Assembly: GCF_000812875.1 (NCBI RefSeq)
Contig: NZ_JSYK01000003.1
Span: 1,240,001 to 1,304,000, forward strand
Origin: Kaistella solincola
GTDB taxonomy: Bacteria > Bacteroidota > Bacteroidia > Flavobacteriales > Weeksellaceae
Direction: 5' to 3'
DNA length: 64,000 nucleotides
Part shown: piece by piece, positions 53,468 to 61,238 of the stretch
How the letters are laid out: the number at the start of each line of letters is the position of its first letter
Position numbering within the stretch: the stretch's first letter is position 1
Translations under genes and position numbers: made by a program
Notes under the pieces: model-generated
The model's input: the letters and a program-made list of their open reading frames with translations, nothing else
What the model was told of the DNA's origin: nothing
Databases searched by the model: none

Positions 53468-53815
53468 GAAAATTCGCCGCTAAAACACCCAATTTTTTTC
53501 AATTTGAAAATGAAGCAAAATTTGAAGATTTGGAAATGAGAAAATGTGGAAATGAAAAATTGCCGCTAAAACACCAATTTTTCCCAAAATATAAATCTGC
53601 AGAATCCGCAAAATCAGCGGAAGAAAAAATGCTACGAATGCACATTTAAATATTCGCCGCTAAAACACTCAATTTTTTCAGAGTTGGAACTGACTTTGAA
53701 AATTTGAAAATGAGAAAGTGAGAAATGAGAAAATGAAAAATTTACCGTTAAAGCAGCTAAAAATTTTAAGCACTTTAAAACCAAAAAATTTGCCGCTAAA
53801 ACAACGAATTTTTCA
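53468..53815 (+). repeat. Cluster of five GCCGCTAAAAC repeats
   Basis: Copies lie at about 53468-53499, 53556-53584, 53647-53679, 53736-53768 and 53783-53815, all on the plus strand. TAAAAC (TAAAGC in the fourth) begins at 53481, 53567, 53661, 53749 and 53797, so the spacing is 86, 94, 88 and 48 nt. Between copies the sequence AATTTGAAAATGAGAAA recurs. This looks like a decayed tandem array with a period of about 90 nt. Confidence 0.7.
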
Positions 53816-53843
53816 AATTACCAAATTATTAAAAATGAAATCG

Positions 53844-55022
53844 CTATTCAAATTCATTTAAAACTTCCAGAATAATTTCGCAACCCTGCCGGATTTCCTC
53901 AAGCGAAATGGTTAACGGTGGCGAAATTCTCAAATATTCATTGCGATACAGTTGCCAGAAAACGATTAAACCTTTTTCCATGCAGCGTTTTGCAACTTCC
54001 AAAGTAAAGTCCGGCGCACCGAGATTTACCGCAAGCATCAAACCTTTACCGTTCACATTTTTAACTTTCGGATGCACCAAAAGTTCCCGGAAAAGTTGTT
54101 CTTTTTTAGCAACTTCTTTCATCAGATTACTTTCCACCACTTCTTTCAAAGTCGCGTAACTCGCCGCCGAAATTAGCGGATTTCCGCCAAAAGTCGTAAT
54201 GTGACCCAGTTTTGGCGAATGTGTAAGCGACTGCATAATTTGCGCAGAACTCATAAAAGCGCCCACAGGAACACCGCCGCCCATGCCTTTTCCCATCACC
54301 AATATATCCGGCACCATATCGAAATGTTCAAACGCGAACAATTTTCCCGTTCTTCCAAAGCCAGGCTGAATTTCATCCAGAATTAAAAGCGCGCCCACTT
54401 CTTCACAGCGCCTTTTCAAATTTTTGAAATAATCGGCGTCAGGCACCAAAAATCCCGCTGCGCCTTGAATGGTTTCCGCTAAAACACAAGCTGTTTTTTC
54501 AGTAATTTTTGAAAAATCATTTTGGTTATTAAACTCAATGAAATTCACCAACGGCAAAAGCGGACGAAATTCGCGCTTGTTATATTCGTTCCCGGAAACC
54601 GACAGTGCGCCGTGCGTATTTCCGTGGTAAGAATTTTTCATCGAAATGATTTCTTCCCGCCCGGTGTAGCGTTTCGCGAGTTTCAAAGCGCCGTCGATCG
54701 CTTCTGCACCGGAATTTACCAAATAAGTAACTTCGAGCGGTTCCGGCGTAGAATCTGCTAAAAGCTTGCAGAGTTTCACGGGCATTTCCTGCGCGTATTC
54801 GCCGTAAACCATGACGTGCAGATATTTTTCAGCCTGAGTTTTTATGGCTTCCACAATTTTCGGATGCGAATGGCCCAAAGTATTCGCGGAAACACCCGCG
54901 ACAAAATCAAGGTATTTTTTGCCGTTTTTGCCGTAAATAAATGATCCCGAAGCTTTTTCAACCTCAAAGCCGGCGGCAAACGGTGTGGTTTGTGCCTGAT
55001 ATTTAAAAAAATCTGTCTGCAT
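53844..55022 (-). CDS. Class III (acetylornithine/omega-type) aminotransferase
   Basis: The 392-residue PLP enzyme has the fold-type I class III pattern: VNSGAEAIDGALKLAKRYTGR, SYHGNTHGALSVSG, LILDEIQPGFGRTGK (PLP Asp) and the lysine in LVMGKGMGGGVPVGAF. Specificity cannot be read; acetylornithine, ornithine or other omega-amino acids are possible, and no arginine genes are adjacent. A GC-rich repeat element lies just upstream. Confidence 0.88.
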   Translation of the reverse strand: MQTDFFKYQAQTTPFAAGFEVEKASGSFIYGKNGKKYLDFVAGVSANTLGHSHPKIVEAIKTQAEKYLHVMVYGEYAQEMPVKLCKLLADSTPEPLEVTYLVNSGAEAIDGALKLAKRYTGREEIISMKNSYHGNTHGALSVSGNEYNKREFRPLLPLVNFIEFNNQNDFSKITEKTACVLAETIQGAAGFLVPDADYFKNLKRRCEEVGALLILDEIQPGFGRTGKLFAFEHFDMVPDILVMGKGMGGGVPVGAFMSSAQIMQSLTHSPKLGHITTFGGNPLISAASYATLKEVVESNLMKEVAKKEQLFRELLVHPKVKNVNGKGLMLAVNLGAPDFTLEVAKRCMEKGLIVFWQLYRNEYLRISPPLTISLEEIRQGCEIILEVLNEFE

Positions 55023-55052
55023 TTTAAAGGTAATTTTTAATCTAAACTTTCA

Positions 55053-55123
55053 ACCGCGCCCCGACCTGAGTGGAGCTCTCCGCCGCGGCGGAAGCGGGAA
55101 CGGAGGGCGGAAAATGTGCGCCC
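55053..55123. repeat. GC-rich intergenic element (type B)
   Basis: About 70 nt of high GC (starts CGCGCCCCGACCTGAG, ends GGAAAATGTGCGCCC) in an AT-rich spacer. It contains GAGCTC (55073-55078) and the perfect 14-nt palindrome TCCGCCGCGGCGGA (55079-55092). From memory, CCCGACCTGAGTGGAGC-type sequences recur between genes in Chryseobacterium relatives. Confidence 0.6.
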
Positions 55124-55134
55124 AAATAAAAAAA

Positions 55135-56871
55135 TTATTTCCGGACGCGTTTTGGTTTTTTCGCCTCTTCTTTGGCTTTTTGGGCATCAACTGCTTTCTG
55201 GGCAGCGTCGTACAACTCGTTGTTCGATTCGTATTTTATTTCGGGATAGTTGGGCGAGTCCACAAATATGTCGCGCCAGGTCCGCAACCGGTCTTTTGTG
55301 TTCCAGTTAAAATCCGGGAAAAACCGCTGTTCGCGGGAAATTAAACTCATCGGAAAAGTGTCCACATTTGCGCCGATATTGCAGGAAATAATCTGCACTT
55401 TCCGGTCTTCAAATTCCGCTTCAATCGTACCGCAGGTGGAAAGTGACACGCCAATGCGCTCGACTTCCTTGGTAGTTTCGTTTCGGTCATCCGCATAAGT
55501 AATCGCCTGTGCATTGCCGATGACTTTCGCAAGTTTCACCTGATTTTTTTCGTAGTAAACCGTCATTAATTTACCTTTTATCTGGTTGAATTCATCTTTC
55601 ATATTCAGCGAATCGGCTTTGCTGATCGCGAAAGCGTCGCCAATCACGCGCAAAGAATCGATGTATTCATTTTTGGTGTCGAAATAAGCTTCAATTTTAT
55701 CTCCGGTAACCTGCTTTTCTCCGCTCCACGCAATCGGGCTGCCGAGCAGATGCATGACGCCGTCGGTTTCATTAAAACTTAAAGAATCCGCGCGCAGCTG
55801 AATGTTTGATTTGAACATGCGCGCCTTTCGGTAAGCACGCAAAAAGCTTTTTTTCTCAAGCGGGTTTTGGACATCAGGTTTCTGAAATGCCAAAATCCGG
55901 TCAGCTGAAAAGTACATGGAATCCTTTTCCAGAATTTTTACAGCGTAGGGTTTTTCAGTAATCATCGCGGAATCTTTTTTCTCGTAGATTTCGGCGTAAC
56001 CGCCTTTCATGTAGCGGTTTTCTTTTGGATCGCGAAGTGTTACATTTCCTTTTGCTGTCCCGAAACCTGTAATTTGGTTAAAATACATGTCATCGCCGGT
56101 AAGCAATTTTCCGTTATAATGAATGCGGGAATTCTTTTTTAAATAGACTTCCTTGGTATTCATATGATACGTGCCCTTTTCGGTGTAAATGAGATTTCCC
56201 GGATTTTTTTTATTTGTAATCGTGGTCGCACCGTTGAATGTGGCGGTGTTCGTATTTTGGTTTTGGATAATATTTACGCCTTCTACAGTATATTCGGGAT
56301 TGTCGATTTTTACGTTCCCGGTAAAATCAATTAATCGGCTTGTTAGATCATAAGTTGCAGATTTGGTGTACATCACATTGCCATCTTTGGTAATTGTACC
56401 GCCGGTATTGAAATAAGCTTTGTTGGAAAGCCGGTCGTAATACAGCGTTTCAGTCTGAATCGTTTGGCCCGGATCGGTGAGCAGAACGTTCTTTCGGGCA
56501 ATTCCTTTTTGGGTATTTCCGTCATATTCCATTTCACCGGATGTGATCACCGAACCGTCGGCATTTTGCAAACGGACATTTCCTAGCGCTTTTACAAAAT
56601 TCTGATCCTGATAAAAAATAACCTCATCTGCTGTTAAAACTGAACCCTGATGTACAAACTGAACATTGCCGGAAAAGAAAGGGTTTCCGTTGTATCTGTC
56701 GGGTGTTTTCTGAAAAAAGTCGGAGTGAATAAGCTTGACTTTTTCCGGTGCAGCGCTGGTTTGTGGTACATTGAAGAAAGGATCGCGCGCCGCATCCTGC
56801 TGAGGCTGAGTTTTAATCTGTGCAAAAAAATGTGCACTTATAAAGAGAAAAAAAACGAAAAGTTTTTTCAT
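55135..56871 (-). CDS. OstA/LptA-like exported protein
   Basis: The 578-residue protein has a signal peptide (residues 1-18) and repeated short beta-strand units of the OstA/LptA type (GNVQFVHQGSVLTADEVIFY, LGNVRLQNADGSVITSGEMEY, GNVTLRDPKEN), which form an elongated jelly-roll for lipopolysaccharide transport. The last 35 residues are basic (KKPKRVRK). It is much longer than E. coli LptA (185 residues), as usual in Bacteroidota. It overlaps the fur-family gene by 1 nt (TAATG). Confidence 0.88.
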   Translation of the reverse strand: MKKLFVFFLFISAHFFAQIKTQPQQDAARDPFFNVPQTSAAPEKVKLIHSDFFQKTPDRYNGNPFFSGNVQFVHQGSVLTADEVIFYQDQNFVKALGNVRLQNADGSVITSGEMEYDGNTQKGIARKNVLLTDPGQTIQTETLYYDRLSNKAYFNTGGTITKDGNVMYTKSATYDLTSRLIDFTGNVKIDNPEYTVEGVNIIQNQNTNTATFNGATTITNKKNPGNLIYTEKGTYHMNTKEVYLKKNSRIHYNGKLLTGDDMYFNQITGFGTAKGNVTLRDPKENRYMKGGYAEIYEKKDSAMITEKPYAVKILEKDSMYFSADRILAFQKPDVQNPLEKKSFLRAYRKARMFKSNIQLRADSLSFNETDGVMHLLGSPIAWSGEKQVTGDKIEAYFDTKNEYIDSLRVIGDAFAISKADSLNMKDEFNQIKGKLMTVYYEKNQVKLAKVIGNAQAITYADDRNETTKEVERIGVSLSTCGTIEAEFEDRKVQIISCNIGANVDTFPMSLISREQRFFPDFNWNTKDRLRTWRDIFVDSPNYPEIKYESNNELYDAAQKAVDAQKAKEEAKKPKRVRK

Positions 56872-57344
56872 TAATCCTTTTTGGTTCCGTAAAAATAAAG
56901 TGAATGGGAATCAATGTTTACGCCGAAAGCGTTTTCGATAGACTCTTTGATGCCCTGAATTCGCGGATCGCAAAACTCAATGATTTCCTGAATTTCTTTG
57001 TTGGAATCTTTTTTATAGATGACCATGTGATCGTGCTGCATGTTGAAATACGATTTCTCGTAAGACGATGATGTCAGCGTTTTTTCACCAAACTGGTGTT
57101 TTCGGATGAGGCCGGCGTCTAAAAATATTTCGATGGTATTGTAAATGGTAGCTTTGGAAACGTGATATTTTTTCTGCATCATGAGCAGGTAGAGATCATC
57201 AACATTAAAGTGATGCTCCAGGTTGTAAATTTCCTCCAGAATCGTGTAGCGTTCGGGCGTATTTCTAAATCCTTTTTCCTGCAGATACTGTCGTAAAACC
57301 TCTTTTATAGTGGCAATATTGAGCTCTTTATGTTTCGCGTCCAT
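56871..57344 (-). CDS. Fur family transcriptional regulator
   Basis: The 157-residue protein has the winged-helix domain (GFRNTPERYTILEEIYN, HVSKATIYNTIEIFLDAGLIRKHQ) and a dimerisation/metal domain (MQHDHMVIYKK, EIIEFCDPRIQ, LYFYGTKKD). The zinc Cys pairs of E. coli Fur are missing. The metal sensed cannot be told. I use ATG 57344; the in-frame TTG 57362 falls in the -7 box. It is the first gene before OstA, and the two are coupled by a TAATG junction. Confidence 0.9.
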   Translation of the reverse strand: MDAKHKELNIATIKEVLRQYLQEKGFRNTPERYTILEEIYNLEHHFNVDDLYLLMMQKKYHVSKATIYNTIEIFLDAGLIRKHQFGEKTLTSSSYEKSYFNMQHDHMVIYKKDSNKEIQEIIEFCDPRIQGIKESIENAFGVNIDSHSLYFYGTKKD

Positions 57345-57359
57345 TGATAAAAATATGTA

Positions 57360-57367
57360 CAAATTTA
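57360..57367 (-). promoter_or_regulatory. -7 element of the fur-ostA operon
   Basis: On the minus strand TAAATTTG lies 15 nt before the ATG at 57344. Confidence 0.6.
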
Positions 57368-57417
57368 CCGATAATTTTATTAACGGTCAGAAATGACTTT
57401 TATTGGATTTTCTGATT

Positions 57418-59403
57418 TTAAGAATCGTAGCGGCGGAAATTTACCTGCTGAATTTTGTTGGTAATAATTTTCTGGTCCAGCAACGGCGCAGATTCTACTA
57501 CTACATTGTGCGCAGAAATCCCCCAGGCCTTAAAGTCATCGCTGCCAATGTATTTCACAAAATTATAGATATTAAGGGTGATTTTTTCTTTTACGGTAAG
57601 CAAAGTATCATTTATATACGTATTGTCGATAATCACATACTTTAAATCCGGTGGCACATTATAAGATCGCAGCGAGGGATGGCTGCTGCGCGAGGGAATA
57701 CTCCCCTCTTCCATCATATCCTCTAGAACCTGATCGAAATAATCATTGATGCGGCGGTCAATTTTGAAACCAAGCATGAAATTGATACGGTAAATTGTTC
57801 CAGGCATGATTTCATCAATGGTATAATTAAAAGTAAAAGGATCTTCCTGGTTTATAATATTCAAAATAAAATAATGATCTGCGCGCTTGGGCTGCTTTCG
57901 GATAATGGAATAGATAATTTTCGCCTCTACTTCATCGGAACGTTTTGCACGGCTTAAAAATGCCAGATTCGTGGCATATTTTGGTATTGTTTCGTCGAGT
58001 TTCAGTTCTTTGATTACCGGCACATATTTGTCGAGTTTTACAAACTTAATAAATTTACCTTTGATAGAACGTCCGTTATACCAAGCGTACATACAGACCG
58101 CGATGAAGCCGCCCAACACCATGGTAAGCCAGCCACCGTCAAAAAATTTAATGACATTGGCATAGAAAAATCCTAATTCAATAAAGAGGTAAACCGCTAA
58201 AAATCCTAAGGCAAAAACGCGGGTCGCTTTGTTCCGACGCAGCCAGAAAAAAAGCAGTGTTGTTGTCATCAGCATAGTGATGGTAATTGTTAAACCATAC
58301 GCAGCTTCCATTGCTTCTGACTTTTGGAAATAAATCACAACGATAAAGCACAAGAACATCAAGCCCCAGTTTACCCGGGGAATATACATCTGACCTTTAA
58401 TTCCAGAAGGATAATCAATTTGCTGGTTGGGCCAAAAAGTAACTGACATCGCCTCCGAAAACATGGTAAAAGAACCAGTAATTACTGATTGACTTGCAAT
58501 GATTGCCGCCGCCGTTGCTAGAATAACACCCGGTAAAATTGCCCAAACCGGCATAATCCCAAACATTGGATTAATACCGGACGCAACCGCATCAGGATTA
58601 GATAAAAGCCAGGCGCCTTGTCCTAAATAATTAAGTATAAGCATGATTTTTACGAAAATCCAGCTGACACGAATATTTCTTTTACCACAATGTCCTAAAT
58701 CAGAATATAATGCCTCTGCACCCGTAGTACAGAGAAAAACCGCACCCATGATGACAATAGCGCTCGGAGAATGCGTAATTAAATTATAAGCATAATAAGG
58801 ATTAAATGCTTTTAAGACCTCAAGATGCTCGGAAATGTGCATGGAACCAAACCCTCCTAAAACCAAAAACCAAAGGACCATCACCGGACCGAAAAATTTG
58901 CCGATAGAAGCCGTTCCAAACTGCTGTACAATAAAAACAATTGCCAAAATTACCAGCGTTATTCCGACGACAGGCGTGTGCGGGGAAAATATTTTAAGGC
59001 CTTCTACAGCTGACATTACAGTTAATGATGGCGTAATTATACTGTCTGCCACCAAAGTTGAGGCTCCAATTATTGCGACGACGTAAAGCCATTTTTTCTT
59101 CAGCTTTTTCACAAGAGAATACAATGCTAAAATTCCACCTTCACCTTTGTTATCAGCTCGCAGGGCGATAATTACATATTTTACAGTAGTTTGCATTGTC
59201 AGCGTCCAGATGATACACGAAAGTGCACCTTCAATATATTCATCAAAAGGTAAATTTCCTGTTTCTTTCCGTGCATTTACGATCGCCTTCATTACATAAA
59301 GCGGCGAAGTTCCGATGTCGCCAAAAACAATACCGAGTGAAACTAAAACTCCAACGGCGGTCAGCTTTTTGGTATCGAAATGCGATATACTATTTTCAGA
59401 CAT
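57418..59403 (-). CDS. kup: KUP/HAK potassium uptake protein
   Basis: The 661-residue protein has 12 transmembrane segments, with the family start LGIVFGDIGTSPLYVMKAI, ADNKGEGGILALYSLV and the domain GAVFLCTTGAEALYSDLGHCG, followed by a cytoplasmic C-terminal region of about 200 residues. KUP proteins take up K+ with protons. Length is normal. Confidence 0.96.
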   Translation of the reverse strand: MSENSISHFDTKKLTAVGVLVSLGIVFGDIGTSPLYVMKAIVNARKETGNLPFDEYIEGALSCIIWTLTMQTTVKYVIIALRADNKGEGGILALYSLVKKLKKKWLYVVAIIGASTLVADSIITPSLTVMSAVEGLKIFSPHTPVVGITLVILAIVFIVQQFGTASIGKFFGPVMVLWFLVLGGFGSMHISEHLEVLKAFNPYYAYNLITHSPSAIVIMGAVFLCTTGAEALYSDLGHCGKRNIRVSWIFVKIMLILNYLGQGAWLLSNPDAVASGINPMFGIMPVWAILPGVILATAAAIIASQSVITGSFTMFSEAMSVTFWPNQQIDYPSGIKGQMYIPRVNWGLMFLCFIVVIYFQKSEAMEAAYGLTITITMLMTTTLLFFWLRRNKATRVFALGFLAVYLFIELGFFYANVIKFFDGGWLTMVLGGFIAVCMYAWYNGRSIKGKFIKFVKLDKYVPVIKELKLDETIPKYATNLAFLSRAKRSDEVEAKIIYSIIRKQPKRADHYFILNIINQEDPFTFNYTIDEIMPGTIYRINFMLGFKIDRRINDYFDQVLEDMMEEGSIPSRSSHPSLRSYNVPPDLKYVIIDNTYINDTLLTVKEKITLNIYNFVKYIGSDDFKAWGISAHNVVVESAPLLDQKIITNKIQQVNFRRYDS

Positions 59404-59420
59404 AAACGAGAAAATTTCGT

Positions 59421-59428
59421 CAAAGGTA
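59421..59428 (-). promoter_or_regulatory. -7 element of kup
   Basis: On the minus strand TACCTTTG lies 17 nt before the ATG. Confidence 0.55.
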
Positions 59429-59460
59429 AACGATTATCTGCTTTCTTGCAGTACTTAGCA

Positions 59461-59487
59461 ATAAAAAAAACTCCCTTGCAGGAGTTT
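59461..59487 (-). terminator. Terminator of pdhB
   Basis: AAACTCC (59468-59474) pairs with GGAGTTT (59481-59487); on the minus strand Ts follow. Confidence 0.85.
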
Positions 59488-59494
59488 GAATTTT

Positions 59495-60478
59495 TTAAGC
59501 TTTAATGTAAAGCGCATTTTTGATTTCTTCTTTGACCTTTTCCAGTTTGGGGAACCATTCCGCGAACAGCGGTGCCGAATACGGCGCTGGCGCATCTGGT
59601 GTGGTAATTCTTTTGATTGGAGCATCCAGATAATCGAAAGCTTTTTGCTGAACCATATAAGTAAGTTCTGTCGCGATAGAACCTAAAGGCCACGCCTCTT
59701 CCAAAACCACCATGCGGTTGGTTTTCTTTACAGATTCCAAAACGGTGTCATAATCAATCGGGCGAACAGTTCGAAGATCGATAACTTCTACAGAAATTCC
59801 TTCTTTTGCTAAATCTTCAGCAGCCTGAATCGCCAGTTTCATAATTTTTCCAAAGGAAACCAAAGTCACGTCGGTACCTTCACGCTTGATATCTGCTTTT
59901 CCGATTGGGATATAATATTCTTCTTCAGGAATTTCCATTTTATCACCATACATCTGCTCAGATTCCATGAAAATTACAGGATCGTTATCCTGAATTGCTG
60001 TTTTTAATAAACCTTTCGCATCATATGGATTAGATGGAACAACCACTTTTAAACCGGGAATATTCGCAAACCAGGATTCCAAAGCCTGAGAGTGCGTTGC
60101 GCCCAACTGACCTGCAGAAGCGGTTGGACCGCGGAAAACGATTGGGCAGTTCCACTGGCCACCGGACATCTGACGGATTTTCGCAGCGTTGCTGATAATC
60201 TGATCAATACCAACCAAAGAAAAGTTGAAAGTCATGTATTCCACGATTGGCCGGTTTCCGTTCATAGCAGAACCGATGGCGATTCCGGTGAAACCAAGTT
60301 CCGCGATTGGTGTATCGATAACTCTTTTCGGCCCGAATTCGTCCAACATTCCTTTAGAGGCTTTATACGCGCCATTGTATTCGGCAACTTCTTCCCCCAT
60401 CAGATAAATGGTGTCATCTTTTCGCATTTCTTCGCTCATTGCCTGCGCAATAACTTCTCTAAAAGTATATTCCTTCAT
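59495..60478 (-). CDS. pdhB: Pyruvate dehydrogenase E1 component, beta subunit
   Basis: E1 beta forms the heterotetrameric ThDP enzyme that decarboxylates pyruvate. The 327-residue protein has YLMGEEVAEYNGAYK (with the ThDP-binding Glu), DTPIAELGFTGIAIGSAMNG, the FRGPTASAGQLGATHSQ loop and the C-terminal VEVIDLRTVRPID. The alpha-subunit gene is not adjacent. I use ATG 60478; the frame continues upstream to 60541 through the promoter. Confidence 0.93.
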   Translation of the reverse strand: MKEYTFREVIAQAMSEEMRKDDTIYLMGEEVAEYNGAYKASKGMLDEFGPKRVIDTPIAELGFTGIAIGSAMNGNRPIVEYMTFNFSLVGIDQIISNAAKIRQMSGGQWNCPIVFRGPTASAGQLGATHSQALESWFANIPGLKVVVPSNPYDAKGLLKTAIQDNDPVIFMESEQMYGDKMEIPEEEYYIPIGKADIKREGTDVTLVSFGKIMKLAIQAAEDLAKEGISVEVIDLRTVRPIDYDTVLESVKKTNRMVVLEEAWPLGSIATELTYMVQQKAFDYLDAPIKRITTPDAPAPYSAPLFAEWFPKLEKVKEEIKNALYIKA

Positions 60479-60500
60479 AATATGTTGAAAAATTAAAGTA

Positions 60501-60508
60501 CAAAAGTA
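60501..60508 (-). promoter_or_regulatory. -7 element of pdhB
   Basis: On the minus strand TACTTTTG lies 22 nt before the ATG. Confidence 0.55.
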
Positions 60509-60546
60509 AAGATTTTTCCGCAAAGTTCCTTCATTGCACAAATGAT

Positions 60547-60575
60547 AAAAAGCAACTCTTGCGAATTGCTTTTTT
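60547..60575. terminator. Bidirectional terminator
   Basis: AAAAAGCAA (60547-60555) pairs with TTGCTTTTT (60566-60574). It lies downstream of the DUF2147 gene on the minus strand and just upstream of the pdhB promoter. Confidence 0.75.
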
Positions 60576-60684
60576 AATTTTATAAATATTTTTTCGGCCT
60601 TATTTAGCCATCTTTTTCGGTTTTAAATTTCTCCTGTAAAACCCTTGTTTCCATTTTGGAAAAAAGGTTCAGACAACCCGGAAT

Positions 60685-61104
60685 TTATTTTACCGCGTGC
60701 CAGGTTTGTGTTCTGCCGATGAGCGAGAAACCTACATAACCTCTAACATTCAGTTTATCGCCTTGTCTGGAGATATTACATTTGTAAGTTTTTCCGGTTT
60801 TCGGGTCGGTAATTGTTCCGCCAGTAAATTCGCCGCCCACTTTTTTCATATCACGAATTACTTCCATGCCTAAAATCGGTTTGTTTTTTCGGTCGTCGCT
60901 ACAGTCAACACAGTTTGGGTTTGCCGGTTTGATTAAAAGTTGGGTAACTTTTCCGTAATATTTACCGTTGGATTTTTTGGTAATTTCCACGATAGATTTA
61001 GCCTGGCCGGTTTCATCATCGATTGTTTTCCATTTTCCTTCGATTTGTGCGTACGAAAGTGTTGCGAAAAATAAGGCTACGAAAGCAAAAATTATTTTTT
61101 TCAT
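60685..61104 (-). CDS. DUF2147 exported protein
   Basis: The 139-residue protein has a signal peptide (residues 1-19, ending SYAQ) and the DUF2147 pattern: GKWKTIDDETGQAKSIVEI, the pair C63-VDC66 and the TGGTITDPKTGKTYKCNI stretch, ending in VGFSLIGRTQTW. It is a small beta-barrel-like lipocalin-type domain; function unknown. Confidence 0.88.
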   Translation of the reverse strand: MKKIIFAFVALFFATLSYAQIEGKWKTIDDETGQAKSIVEITKKSNGKYYGKVTQLLIKPANPNCVDCSDDRKNKPILGMEVIRDMKKVGGEFTGGTITDPKTGKTYKCNISRQGDKLNVRGYVGFSLIGRTQTWHAVK

Positions 61105-61238
61105 TTTAAATTTTTTTTAATTGTTGATTGGATAAATGTAAATAAAAAAAGTTAAACACCAAATCTTTTATTATTCATATCATAATTTCTTAGCAGAATC
61201 AGCAAATTTTTAAAATTAAACACCCATTTAATTTTATC

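Larger units (their letters stand above)
53171..53843. other. 673-nt noncoding region packed with repeats
   Basis: From left to right: about 90 nt of AT-rich DNA; a degenerate GC-rich palindromic element (53263-53379); a GAT-rich simple repeat (about 53418-53460); and five copies of the GCCGCTAAAAC repeat set in AT-rich DNA (53468-53815). The short reading frame at 53234-53425 falls over the palindromic element and I do not accept it as a gene. Confidence 0.7.

Noticed and set aside
53468-53815. CRISPR array
   Set aside because: The spacing is roughly regular, but the repeats are short, degenerate and AT-rich, the spacers resemble each other, and no cas gene is present.
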